A stretch of DNA of 64,000 nucleotides from Kangiellaceae bacterium. Lineage in GTDB: Bacteria; Pseudomonadota; Gammaproteobacteria; Enterobacterales; Kangiellaceae. The translations under genes and the position numbers were made by a program. Below are positions 17,455-26,177 of this stretch, one piece after another (within the stretch, counting starts at the first letter, position 1; every line of letters begins with the position of its first letter). The stretch spans positions 1 through 64,000 of the forward strand of contig JAPHTP010000061.1 in the NCBI GenBank assembly GCA_026196875.1, written 5' to 3'. A model generated the notes under the pieces. The model worked only from the letters and a program-made list of their open reading frames with translations, did no database searches and had not been told where the DNA came from.

Positions 17455-19053
17455 ATGAAGAAATTTACTAAAGAACAATTGTTAAATGCGCCGTTATTGC
17501 ATCGTTCGCACAAACGGCCGACGACTCGACGAGATTTTATCTCTCAAGGCTTTATGGCAGGTACTGCCAGCATTATGGCACCTTCGGTACTTGGATTATT
17601 TGCAAATCCACGCCAGGCCAATGCAGCTCTATCGCCAGATATCGAAGCATTGCGAAATGCTTGTGGTATCGCAGTACAGGGTGCAGGTAAAATTCCGTTT
17701 ATCTGCTTTGATTTAGCTGGTGGTGCGAACGTCGCCGGCTCAAATGTCCTGATAGGTGGCCGCGGCGGGCAGCTCGATTTTATTTCGTCTGCAGGTTATG
17801 CTCGCCAAGGCTTACCAGGCGATATGGTACCTTCAGTGGTTAATCCTCAAACTGGACTTTCTGATTTTATCAATAGCGACTATGGCCTTTCTTTCCATAG
17901 TGATAGCGCATTCCTTCGCGGTATTCAGGATAAAACCACGGCAGCTACCGCTGCCAATACTAACGGTGCAGTTTTACCAGCACGTTCAGACAACGACACC
18001 GGAAATAATCCGCACAATCCTATGTATGGAATTAATCGTGCAGGTGCAGATGGTTCTCTGTTAACACTTATCGGGTCCCGTAACAGCGATTCTGGCGGTA
18101 ACTCGATGTCTCCTGCTTCTATGATGGATTTAACTGTTCGTCCAACCAAAGTGGACCGTCCTAGTGACGTTACAGGTTTAGTTGACGTGGGTGACTTAGT
18201 TGGCTTGCTTAGCCAACAAGATGCAGTTTCCGTAATGGAATCTATTTATCGCATTTCAGATAATAAATTAAATCGGGTAAACACTAACGTTTCAACAGAT
18301 GATGTTATTAAAGAAATGGTACGCTGTGGTTATGTGAAGAGTGCTGACCTTGCCGATAGATTTGGTGATCCAACAACTCTTGATCCTGCAATCGACCCAG
18401 ATATAGTTGGACCAACAGGAATCTTTACTCAAGACGAGTTTGATTCAGATGGAGAGTTCAGAAAAACCGCTTCAGTTATGAAGATGGTTATCAATGGTTT
18501 CTCTGGAGCCGGTACTATCACTATGGGTGGATACGACTATCATGGTCAAGGTCGCTCAACTGGAGAAGTACGAGACTTCCGAGCAGGTCGTTGTATGGGA
18601 GCTTGTCTTGAGTACGCTCGCTTAGTGGGTGTTCCTTTAATGATGTATGTGTTCAGTGACGGCTCAGTAAGTGCAAATGGTGTTGTCGATGACAGTCAAG
18701 ATGGCCGCGGTAAATTCATGTGGCAAAGTGACAATTCATCTACTGCAGGTTCTTTCTTCCTTGTGTATGACCCTAATGGTCGACCAGATCTGATCGGTGG
18801 TACACCGGATGAACAAGCCGTTCATCAACAGATAGGTTATATGCGTTCCGACGGCTCGACAGAGACCGCTTCTTCGCCAGCAGCCAATAACCCTAACTTA
18901 CTAGTGGAGACCATTGTCCTCAATTATATGGCCTTACACGGAGAACAAAATAATTTTGCAACTCTGTTCCCCGGCCATGGTTTAGGTAATGCAACATTAA
19001 GAGACAGTCTTACTGCCTTCCAACCGATAGTTAATGGTACAATCGGAAGCTAA
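17455..19053 (+). CDS. Tat-exported DUF1501-like protein
   Basis: A 532-residue protein whose N-terminus carries a twin-arginine signal (TTRRDFISQGFMAGTASIM) followed by a hydrophobic stretch and NAALSPD, so it should be exported folded, usually with a cofactor or partner. The mature part begins IPFICFDLAGGANVAGSN, resembling DUF1501/sulfatase-like alkaline phosphatase-fold proteins, but I cannot confirm the family. There is no CxxCH. A longer frame starts at 17440, one base into the upstream stop; the ATG at 17455 has GGAG nine bases upstream and is preferred. It is the last gene of the haem operon. Confidence 0.72.
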   Translation: MKKFTKEQLLNAPLLHRSHKRPTTRRDFISQGFMAGTASIMAPSVLGLFANPRQANAALSPDIEALRNACGIAVQGAGKIPFICFDLAGGANVAGSNVLIGGRGGQLDFISSAGYARQGLPGDMVPSVVNPQTGLSDFINSDYGLSFHSDSAFLRGIQDKTTAATAANTNGAVLPARSDNDTGNNPHNPMYGINRAGADGSLLTLIGSRNSDSGGNSMSPASMMDLTVRPTKVDRPSDVTGLVDVGDLVGLLSQQDAVSVMESIYRISDNKLNRVNTNVSTDDVIKEMVRCGYVKSADLADRFGDPTTLDPAIDPDIVGPTGIFTQDEFDSDGEFRKTASVMKMVINGFSGAGTITMGGYDYHGQGRSTGEVRDFRAGRCMGACLEYARLVGVPLMMYVFSDGSVSANGVVDDSQDGRGKFMWQSDNSSTAGSFFLVYDPNGRPDLIGGTPDEQAVHQQIGYMRSDGSTETASSPAANNPNLLVETIVLNYMALHGEQNNFATLFPGHGLGNATLRDSLTAFQPIVNGTIGS

Positions 19054-19064
19054 TGACTAATTTC

Positions 19065-19092
19065 GGGAGAGTATATACTCTCCCTTCTTTTC
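19065..19092 (+). terminator. intrinsic terminator of the haem operon
   Basis: A perfect 20-bp palindrome, GGGAGAGTATATACTCTCCC, 12 bp after the Tat-protein stop and followed by TTCTTTTCT. It makes a strong hairpin with a T-rich tail. Confidence 0.85.
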
Positions 19093-19105
19093 TCTAGCTT
19101 CGAGC

Positions 19106-19663
19106 ATGGACTATACAAAATCAATCGATAAAGCCACTAAACTTCTCCAAGAACTTGAAATAGATGACGCACTGAGTGTCTTTTATCAACTTCTTAAAGC
19201 TCATCCAAACGACCTGCAATTAATAGACCGAATCTATTCCTTAGAAGTAAAACGCCCGACGCAACCAGGCTTCGAAAAAATATGCCAACATGTATTTGGG
19301 CTAACCTCTTCTCGAAGTGAATATCAAGAGTATGTCGTTCGTGCTTTCGGAGACTATCTTCGACTCACCCAAAATCTACCCGAAGTTGAAGACAAAAAAC
19401 TGTTTAATTTATTCTACCGGCTTGGTTTATCTCATTTTACCGAGCAGCTCAAAATATATAATGAAAGAATAAAGTCGGAATACGCTGACGACAGTAGAAC
19501 CCCGGAGGCATTAAAGCTTTACTGTGAGCAACTAATTAAACAAAAGAAATTAATACGAGCGAGAGATGAACTAAAATATATCATTGCCTATTATGCAGAG
19601 ACACCTGCAGGCCAATGGTCTCTTGAACAACGCAAAAGACTTGAGATGCTCATCATAAAATAA
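19106..19663 (+). CDS. helical repeat (TPR-like) protein, function unknown
   Basis: A 185-residue soluble, mostly helical protein with no signal peptide. Two helical pairs at the start (KATKLLQELEIDDALSVFYQLLKAHPND) and end (YCEQLIKQKKLIRARDELKYIIAYYAETPAGQW) fit degenerate tetratricopeptide repeats, suggesting a protein-interaction scaffold. It follows the terminator of the haem operon and precedes the S9 peptidase by 41 bp. The Shine-Dalgarno before the ATG is weak. No specific function can be assigned. Confidence 0.65.
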   Translation: MDYTKSIDKATKLLQELEIDDALSVFYQLLKAHPNDLQLIDRIYSLEVKRPTQPGFEKICQHVFGLTSSRSEYQEYVVRAFGDYLRLTQNLPEVEDKKLFNLFYRLGLSHFTEQLKIYNERIKSEYADDSRTPEALKLYCEQLIKQKKLIRARDELKYIIAYYAETPAGQWSLEQRKRLEMLIIK

Positions 19664-19704
19664 ATCAGTAATACTAAATCCAAGTCATTTAAAGGGAATG
19701 CCAA

Positions 19705-21681
19705 ATGTTTAGACTATTAAGTTCAGCGGTTCTTTTTGTACTTCCACTCGTTGTTCATAGTCTCCCAATAGATCAATCGATAGATAGCTCTATTAAGCAA
19801 TATATAGAGAAAAAGACTTTTTCGAGCTTAAGGATTTCAAACTCTGGAAAGTACGTCGCGCTTAAAATCAACCAAGAAGATATTGAAACCAATAGAACAA
19901 AAACTAATTTAGCAATCTATGGGTTTAGCGGAAAAAAACTATATGAAAGCAAAGTTGGAAAATCATACTCCAATCTTTCTTGGCATCCTATGAAAGAAAT
20001 TCTGACCTATTCTAAACGTAAAGATAAGAACCAAAACCTGATTTACTTATCACCGACTGGAAAAGAAATAAGCTCGATTAAACTCCCTGATTTTTCACAG
20101 TATCAATGGCTCCCAAATGGCGATAGCCTTTTACTGATAGAGTATGATACCTCTCGCTCAATTCCCTTCGCAAAATATAAATTAAAAGGAAAACTATCAG
20201 CCCACTCCCAGGTTAAAATTTATAACCTTAAGTCGCAAAAAACTAAGACTCTGATTAATACAAACACTTCTCTTAGTGATTTTTCAGTTTCTCCTAATGG
20301 CAAACTATTGGCATTTGTTGAACGAAAAGTACAACCCAATCAAGGTTACTTCGGTAAGGTTCAGGTTTTGAATTTAGAGACAAAAAACATCTTCACCTTG
20401 GTCGCTCAACCTGGTGCCCATACAAATTTGATGTGGGATGATTCCTCTTCTTCTATCGTATTTGAGAGCAAATTAGATAAGTCAATTTCAAACTCTCCAA
20501 GTGATGTATATCAAGCAAGACTCATTGATAAGAAAGTCGTAAACTTAACCAAAAATTATCCAGAAAATGCATCCCCCATTTCAATTAATCAGGAGAAGCT
20601 ACTATTTAGAGGGCTAAAAAGCCAACGCAGTGCTATCTTTGAGAAAAATTTGAATAATAATCAAATTACAGAACTATCTACCCCATTCGTAGAAATTGCG
20701 TATGCTATAAACGCAACGGACAATCCAAACAAGATACTGCTTGCCGGAGCAGAACAAGATGGATTTTTGTTACCCGCAACCATTCGCAAAGACACCAATG
20801 AACTAACTAAACTCGATGCGCCGACTTTTGACTGGAATAAGTGGGTTGACTATCACACCGAGTTAATTAGCTGGAAATCCGAAGACGACCTAGTCATAGA
20901 CGGCATACTGTTTAAGCCAAAGAATTTCGATCCTAAGAAAAAGTATCCTTTGATAGTGACTGTTCATGGTGGACCTAGAGCGCAGGATTACCCGCTATTT
21001 AGCCGCTATGAAATTTCGCATTTACCGTTAGCGATGCAAAAAGGTGCTCTTGTACTAAAAATCAATTACCGAGGTTCTGTTGGTAAAGGAGATAAATTTG
21101 TCAAAGCTCACCACCGCAGTTTAGGTAAAGATGTTCTGGACGTTATAAATGGAACTAACTATATAATTAAACGCGGGTATGTTGATACTAAAAAAGTGGT
21201 ATTGCAAGGATGGAGTTATGGTGGCTTTATTTCTGCCTACGCCACAACAATGAAGAACCATCCTTACACAGCCATTTATGTTGGCGCAGGCATAAGCGAC
21301 TGGACTATTCACTATGTTCACGAATATGAAAATGTAACCACTAGAGATTTCTCTTTTGCGGCAACTCCCTGGCAAGATCCGAAAATTTATCGTAAATCAT
21401 CTCCAATTACTTATATTAACAACGCTCGCACGCCGACATTGATTATTCACGGCGACAAAGATCCAATAGTCCACGTTTCCAGCGCTCAGCTGCTTTACCA
21501 TGGTTTAAAAGATCGCAATATTGAAGTCGAATATTTAGAGTTTGAAAACATGGGTCATTGGGCAAGTCAGCCTAAACAAAAATATGCCCTTCATTGGTAT
21601 GCCTGGGCTTGGCTAAGCCGCAATCTATTTACCGAGGAAGTTAAAGTTCCAGAAAAACTTCAGTTAAAGCGGTATAATTGA
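19705..21681 (+). CDS. S9 family prolyl oligopeptidase-type peptidase
   Basis: A 658-residue exported serine peptidase. The signal peptide spans residues 1-20. The N-terminal 350 residues form a propeller-like domain. The C-terminal alpha/beta-hydrolase begins with a TVHGGPRAQDYP oxyanion segment, and has nucleophile Ser in GWSYGG (about 504), Asp in HGDKDPIV (about 584) and His in NMGHW (about 619), a complete triad. Such enzymes cleave short peptides, often after proline or with acylaminoacyl specificity. GGGAA precedes the ATG. It lies convergent with the zinc-ribbon membrane protein gene. Confidence 0.92.
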   Translation: MFRLLSSAVLFVLPLVVHSLPIDQSIDSSIKQYIEKKTFSSLRISNSGKYVALKINQEDIETNRTKTNLAIYGFSGKKLYESKVGKSYSNLSWHPMKEILTYSKRKDKNQNLIYLSPTGKEISSIKLPDFSQYQWLPNGDSLLLIEYDTSRSIPFAKYKLKGKLSAHSQVKIYNLKSQKTKTLINTNTSLSDFSVSPNGKLLAFVERKVQPNQGYFGKVQVLNLETKNIFTLVAQPGAHTNLMWDDSSSSIVFESKLDKSISNSPSDVYQARLIDKKVVNLTKNYPENASPISINQEKLLFRGLKSQRSAIFEKNLNNNQITELSTPFVEIAYAINATDNPNKILLAGAEQDGFLLPATIRKDTNELTKLDAPTFDWNKWVDYHTELISWKSEDDLVIDGILFKPKNFDPKKKYPLIVTVHGGPRAQDYPLFSRYEISHLPLAMQKGALVLKINYRGSVGKGDKFVKAHHRSLGKDVLDVINGTNYIIKRGYVDTKKVVLQGWSYGGFISAYATTMKNHPYTAIYVGAGISDWTIHYVHEYENVTTRDFSFAATPWQDPKIYRKSSPITYINNARTPTLIIHGDKDPIVHVSSAQLLYHGLKDRNIEVEYLEFENMGHWASQPKQKYALHWYAWAWLSRNLFTEEVKVPEKLQLKRYN

Positions 21682-21718
21682 CATGCTCAATGGTACCTAG
21701 TGATTCAGGTAAGGATAA

Positions 21719-23110
21719 TTACTCAAAGGCTTTTAGATAGTTTTCCGCTTTCCCTAAAAGCTCTTGATCAGTTCCTCTTTTTAATATCGTCTCAAGGCTC
21801 AATTTCGCTTCAGGTAACCTATTAGCAAACTCAACAAGTAATTGTGCCTGGGTGAAATACAATCTTTCCCATCCCGTTACCATCTTGAATTTCTGATTAA
21901 ACTTCTCGATTAGTTCTAGCGCAACTAAAAACTGAGTCTTATTTTTCATTTCTTCGGTGATGGCAGCGACTACATCAATAGAGTTTGGTGTGAAGTCAAT
22001 TTTCTTTTTACTCAGCTTAAAGTAAAACTCGGCTGCATGGCGAACCTTTCTGTTTTCAACCATTACTTCAAAATAGGATTGCGCAATTTTATCTAAAAAT
22101 GAAAGTTGCCCCTGAATAGCATACAGCATTATTAACTTTTCACTAGCTTTGTAATCCAGTTCGTTTTCTTTAATCTTATCCAAAAGCATTCTCTGGGCAT
22201 CTTCAAAGCGGCCCTCCTGGATCATAATGTTAACTTCCGCCATAGGATCTGCCTTAGGCCCATCAACTACTTGAAAAATCGTTTGCCGATTGATTGTAAA
22301 ATTTAGTTCCTGATGAAATTGATAAACCAGATACCCTGCCATTAAAAACACAATCATGGTCAGATACAGTAATCCCCAATTAACAACGAGCCGTTTCGCG
22401 AATCCGGAAGAAGACTCGACTAATTGAAATGATTCAATACCTAGAACACTCGCCAATAAAATAACCGCATAAAGAACGATGTAGGCTTTACCAAAAAGAT
22501 TAATGATATATCCCACTTTTACAGGATTAATCATACTAAACATGGATTTTTCCATCATTAATATGATTATTGAAGCTGGTAAACCGAGTATGAGAAACCC
22601 CGCTAGTATTATTCCTATTACGCTACTTATCGCTGAAAGTTTGACGATTAAAACGACAGAAAATACATATATCAGCATTAGCTTTATAAACATGCTTTTG
22701 CTTTTTGCAGTAAGAAAGTCAGAGACTTTTAACTTAAGATTCTCCCCAGAGGCAACAGACTCCATTGCAGCAAAGAAAAACTCAATTAATGGTAGAAGTC
22801 CGAGCAAAAATAGTATTGCTCCGATTTTTCCAAATGGTAACAAAGAAAATACAACTGCAAATACTGAGATTAAAACTAGACTGGCCGGATTAAATGGAAG
22901 TAAAAGCAAATAACCAATTTTTTGCCAGAAAGGTGGGATGCTTTGAGCAATACTCAATGACTCTAAACTTCTTCGGCACAGGGTACACTTTGGCAAGTAA
23001 CTTCGAGTATCTTCAGGTACACAAGCATTACAGAACTTTACATCACAATGTCTGCACCGCCAACAAGCCACAGCAGTCGGATGGTATTTACAATTTTGTG
23101 ATTCTACCAA
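21719..23110 (-). CDS. membrane protein with N-terminal zinc-ribbon and C-terminal TPR-like region
   Basis: A 463-residue protein. Residues 7-45 hold a CxxH-x5-CxxC-type cluster (CKYHPTAVACWRCRHC, then CNAC and CTLC) like a B-box or double zinc ribbon. Next come about five or six hydrophobic helices between residues 65 and 270, then a soluble helical C-terminal domain (about 290-463) resembling TPRs. It starts with TTG, as no in-frame ATG precedes the cysteine cluster. The product may be a membrane scaffold. The exact function is unknown. Confidence 0.7.
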   Translation of the reverse strand: MVESQNCKYHPTAVACWRCRHCDVKFCNACVPEDTRSYLPKCTLCRRSLESLSIAQSIPPFWQKIGYLLLLPFNPASLVLISVFAVVFSLLPFGKIGAILFLLGLLPLIEFFFAAMESVASGENLKLKVSDFLTAKSKSMFIKLMLIYVFSVVLIVKLSAISSVIGIILAGFLILGLPASIIILMMEKSMFSMINPVKVGYIINLFGKAYIVLYAVILLASVLGIESFQLVESSSGFAKRLVVNWGLLYLTMIVFLMAGYLVYQFHQELNFTINRQTIFQVVDGPKADPMAEVNIMIQEGRFEDAQRMLLDKIKENELDYKASEKLIMLYAIQGQLSFLDKIAQSYFEVMVENRKVRHAAEFYFKLSKKKIDFTPNSIDVVAAITEEMKNKTQFLVALELIEKFNQKFKMVTGWERLYFTQAQLLVEFANRLPEAKLSLETILKRGTDQELLGKAENYLKAFE

Positions 23111-23159
23111 CGGAAATTCCCTAAGCCTAAATCTTGCCAGAACAAACCACAGCGTTTAA

Positions 23160-23867
23160 CTACTGCCAGATTAGTTTGTCACCGCAAGTTTCTTGCATCT
23201 TTTTTAAATATTCTTGGTGCGAACTAATTTCTTCATCCGAAGCTTTAATTATTTTAAACGGCTGTCGATTTTCGGGTAGACGTCTAATCCCTTCATCATC
23301 TTTCGCTGAAGCTAGATAGTCTTGCTTTTGGGTAAGGGTTAAATCAGTCTGTCCACCTGTCATTGATAAGTAGACTTCAGCTAGAATTTCAGAGTCTAGT
23401 AACGCCCCGTGTAACTCTCGGTGAGAGTTATCGATCCCATAGCGCTTACACAATGCGTCCAAGCTATTTTTCTGGCCAGGATGCATCTGTCTAGCCAGGA
23501 CTAAAGTATCTAATACGGTACAATAGTCTTCTAAATTGCCTAATGATTTAGTCAATAACTTGAGTTCATGATTAAGGAAGCCCACGTCAAATGGCGCATT
23601 ATGTATTACCAATTCAGAATCCTTAACGTACTCGATAAAACCCTCGGCAATGTCTTCAAAGAACGGCTTGTCAGCCAGGAATTCATTAGTGATACCGTGA
23701 ACTTCGATTGCACCATCATCTACTTCTCGGCGAGGATTAATGTAGACATGATAGTGATTGCCAGTAAGTCGACGATTCACCATTTCTACACAACCTATCT
23801 CGATAATTCGGTGGCCTCTTGTAGGCTCTAAACCTGTAGTCTCAGTATCTAATACTATTTGACGCAT
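23160..23867 (-). CDS. dnaQ: DNA polymerase III epsilon subunit (3'-5' proofreading exonuclease)
   Basis: A 235-residue DEDDh exonuclease that proofreads for the replicative polymerase. Motif ExoI is LDTETTGLE at residues 6-14. ExoII is HNAPFDVGFLNHEL near 94, and ExoIII with its catalytic His is HRELHGALLDSEIL near 148. The C-terminal tail should bind the alpha subunit. It is adjacent to rnhA on the same strand, rather than divergent from it as in E. coli, 29 bp apart. Confidence 0.97.
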   Translation of the reverse strand: MRQIVLDTETTGLEPTRGHRIIEIGCVEMVNRRLTGNHYHVYINPRREVDDGAIEVHGITNEFLADKPFFEDIAEGFIEYVKDSELVIHNAPFDVGFLNHELKLLTKSLGNLEDYCTVLDTLVLARQMHPGQKNSLDALCKRYGIDNSHRELHGALLDSEILAEVYLSMTGGQTDLTLTQKQDYLASAKDDEGIRRLPENRQPFKIIKASDEEISSHQEYLKKMQETCGDKLIWQ

Positions 23868-23896
23868 GCCTTTATCTTACTCTATTAGTTTCTTAC

Positions 23897-24328
23897 CTAA
23901 AGCTCATCAATACCACGATTGGCCAATTGATCAGCTATTTCATTTTCTGGGTGGCCACTGTGCCCTTTAACCCACTTCCATGTAACTTTATGTCTTTGGT
24001 TTTGCTCATCTAACATTTGCCACAGATCGACATTTTTTACCGGTTTCTTTTGCGAATTCTTCCACCCTTTAGCTTTCCAACCATCCATCCACTCGGTAAT
24101 CCCCTTACGCACATATTGTGAATCGGTAGTTAGTACTACGACACTCGGTTTCTTTATCTGTTGGAGAGCCTTGATAGCCGCGGTCAACTCCATGCGGTTA
24201 TTGGTGGTTTCTTTCTCTCCACCGTAAATCTCTTTGCTATGTTTTCCCGCTCTCAATAGTGCTCCCCAGCCTCCTGGGCCGGGATTACCACGGCAAGCGC
24301 CATCGGTAAATACTTCAATTTTAGCCAA
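23897..24328 (-). CDS. rnhA: ribonuclease HI
   Basis: A 143-residue endonuclease that degrades the RNA strand of RNA-DNA hybrids. The active site is visible as Asp in [16 protein letters not shown] near residue 8, Glu in NNRMELTAA near 47, Asp in TTDSQYV near 68 and an Asp near the C-terminus ([11 protein letters not shown]). The length and the HSGHPENE handle match bacterial RNase HI. It starts with TTG after GGGAAAATCA. It belongs to the rnhA-dnaQ replication-fidelity pair. Confidence 0.97.
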   Translation of the reverse strand: MAKIEVFTDGACRGNPGPGGWGALLRAGKHSKEIYGGEKETTNNRMELTAAIKALQQIKKPSVVVLTTDSQYVRKGITEWMDGWKAKGWKNSQKKPVKNVDLWQMLDEQNQRHKVTWKWVKGHSGHPENEIADQLANRGIDEL

Positions 24329-24453
24329 TGATTTTCCCTTAAAGTATTGAACAATTAAGTTTGGTTTTAGTTAGGAACACTCCAAACCAAATCTAACATA
24401 TTAGATGGAATATAGCAGTAGTAAACTTGTTGCCTTACGATAAGAAATTGGTT

Positions 24454-25197
24454 TTATTTACTTTCTTTAAACAGTTGTTCAAACCAATTTTCCACTTGAT
24501 TTCTTACACTCGGTTCTGCAACTCTAGAAGGGACTAACTGCTTATTTCTTCGCCAGCTAGGTCGAATAGGCGTTAAAGTTGAGACCTTTTTTCTCGCTAT
24601 AATAATGTAATAACTGCAAAAACAATTACAAAATACATTTGCCACAGATTTTAGCCAATTATAAAACTTGCCGTTTTGAATTCGTTGATTTGTTGCACTA
24701 ATGTTGATCTCTTGGTCCATTTCAAAACCAAGTAGATTAAACCAGTCATTTAGCCTGCGGCGGCTAATATCTCGTTGTTTAGCCTCAGGATAATTTCGCC
24801 ACCGCTTATAATAGCTAATCAACCCCGGCCAACTAAATGGGTTCCGGCCAATAATGATGGCTATTCCTTCCGGAATGAGAACCCTCTCAACTTCTCGCAA
24901 GATTTGGTGGGGATTTTCAGAGTTTTGTAAAATGTTTGGCAGTAAAGCTAAGTCAATACAGTCTGACGCAAATGGAAGCTCTTCAAATCGACACTTCACA
25001 TCTAGCTCATCATGCTCTTTACCTATTACAACTTTGTGCTTAATCAGCAGGTTACTTTGAGCAAGTTCCGCCGCTTTAGACGAATAGAGCAGAGCGTGAT
25101 AGCCGAAAATTTGCGCTAACTGAGGAGCTAGCCTGTTGGCAATTAGCTTTTCACGTTTAACACTTAGATTGTCTGTTGGCTCAGGAGATGGTCCCAT
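24454..25197 (-). CDS. yafS: SAM-dependent methyltransferase (YafS-like)
   Basis: A 247-residue class I methyltransferase-fold protein. The typical late motif LPFASDCIDLALLPNILQNSENPHQILREVERVLIPEGI lies around residues 73-112. The first glycine-rich SAM loop is not well preserved (the early region is QIFGYHALLYSS), so catalysis is uncertain. Position between gloB and rnhA matches E. coli yafS, whose substrate is unknown. It is transcribed divergently from gloB with an 88-bp gap that should contain both promoters. Confidence 0.8.
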   Translation of the reverse strand: MGPSPEPTDNLSVKREKLIANRLAPQLAQIFGYHALLYSSKAAELAQSNLLIKHKVVIGKEHDELDVKCRFEELPFASDCIDLALLPNILQNSENPHQILREVERVLIPEGIAIIIGRNPFSWPGLISYYKRWRNYPEAKQRDISRRRLNDWFNLLGFEMDQEINISATNQRIQNGKFYNWLKSVANVFCNCFCSYYIIIARKKVSTLTPIRPSWRRNKQLVPSRVAEPSVRNQVENWFEQLFKESK

Positions 25198-25285
25198 AAC
25201 AACCTCTGACGATTCGATGGTCTCAGCAATTCGGTTGAGTTACACTAGCACCAACCTCTTACGTTAATAATAGCTTAAGCTGCTT

Positions 25286-26065
25286 ATGATCGCTATCTCC
25301 CCTATTCCTGCCTTTAACGATAATTATATCTGGCTAATCGAAAACAATGGCTTTGCCGCGGTAGTCGATCCAGGGGACCCAAGCCCTGTCATTCAAGCGC
25401 TCGAACAAAATGGACTGCAATTAACCACAATTTTAATTACTCATCACCACGCCGACCACACAGGCGGTTTGGCAGCTCTTAAACAAAGGTATTCCGCTAA
25501 AGTTTATGGCCCGGCAAGAGAGTCGATTAAAAACATAGATATCCCCTTGTCACAAGGTCAGAACATACAACTCGAAGATTTAGGTTTGTCCTTCAAAATT
25601 CTTGATATTCCAGGGCATACTGCCGGGCATATTGCTTTTTTCTGTGAAAATAGCTCGGCTGGCCCTATTCTATTTTGTGGTGATACGCTCTTTTCAGGGG
25701 GCTGTGGTCGATTATTTGAGGGGACCCCAACCCAAATGTGGGATTCGTTGCAGAAACTATCTGAACTCCCTATTTCGACGAAGGTTTATTGCGCGCATGA
25801 ATACACAAGTTCCAACTTGCAGTTCGCGTTAGCGGTAGAGCCGAATAACGCTGATCTAGTCAAATATTCCTTGAAAGTTCAGCAATTGAGACAGGCATCA
25901 CAACCGACGCTTCCCTCGACGATAGGTCTGGAGCTTAAAATAAACCCATTTTTACGTATTCGCGAATCAAACGTGATTGATGTCGCGGAAAATCGCTCTG
26001 GAGAGCGAGAATTAAGCGAATCTGAGGTATTTGCTTCGATTCGAAGCTGGAAAGACTCATTTTGA
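25286..26065 (+). CDS. gloB: hydroxyacylglutathione hydrolase (glyoxalase II)
   Basis: A 259-residue metallo-beta-lactamase-fold enzyme that hydrolyses S-lactoylglutathione in methylglyoxal detoxification. The metal-binding motif THHHADHTGG is near residue 52, and GDTLFSGGCGRLFEG near residue 131 is characteristic of glyoxalase II. The C-terminal HAGH-type helical domain binds glutathione. The ATG is retained from the full frame. It is divergent from the yafS-like gene and followed by mltD, the normal gammaproteobacterial arrangement. Confidence 0.96.
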   Translation: MIAISPIPAFNDNYIWLIENNGFAAVVDPGDPSPVIQALEQNGLQLTTILITHHHADHTGGLAALKQRYSAKVYGPARESIKNIDIPLSQGQNIQLEDLGLSFKILDIPGHTAGHIAFFCENSSAGPILFCGDTLFSGGCGRLFEGTPTQMWDSLQKLSELPISTKVYCAHEYTSSNLQFALAVEPNNADLVKYSLKVQQLRQASQPTLPSTIGLELKINPFLRIRESNVIDVAENRSGERELSESEVFASIRSWKDSF

Positions 26066-26177
26066 CTGGAATTTGACATACTTGGCTTTAAAAAATACCA
26101 TTTGTCGCGACTAGAATAAGCTTCGAGTCTCAAGAAAAACTCAAATTAAATACTACGCTATCTACGAGGTTAGTTTT

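Noticed and set aside
22503-22913. 136-codon plus-strand frame opposite the zinc-ribbon membrane protein gene
   Set aside because: Fully contained in a well-supported minus-strand gene, no Shine-Dalgarno.
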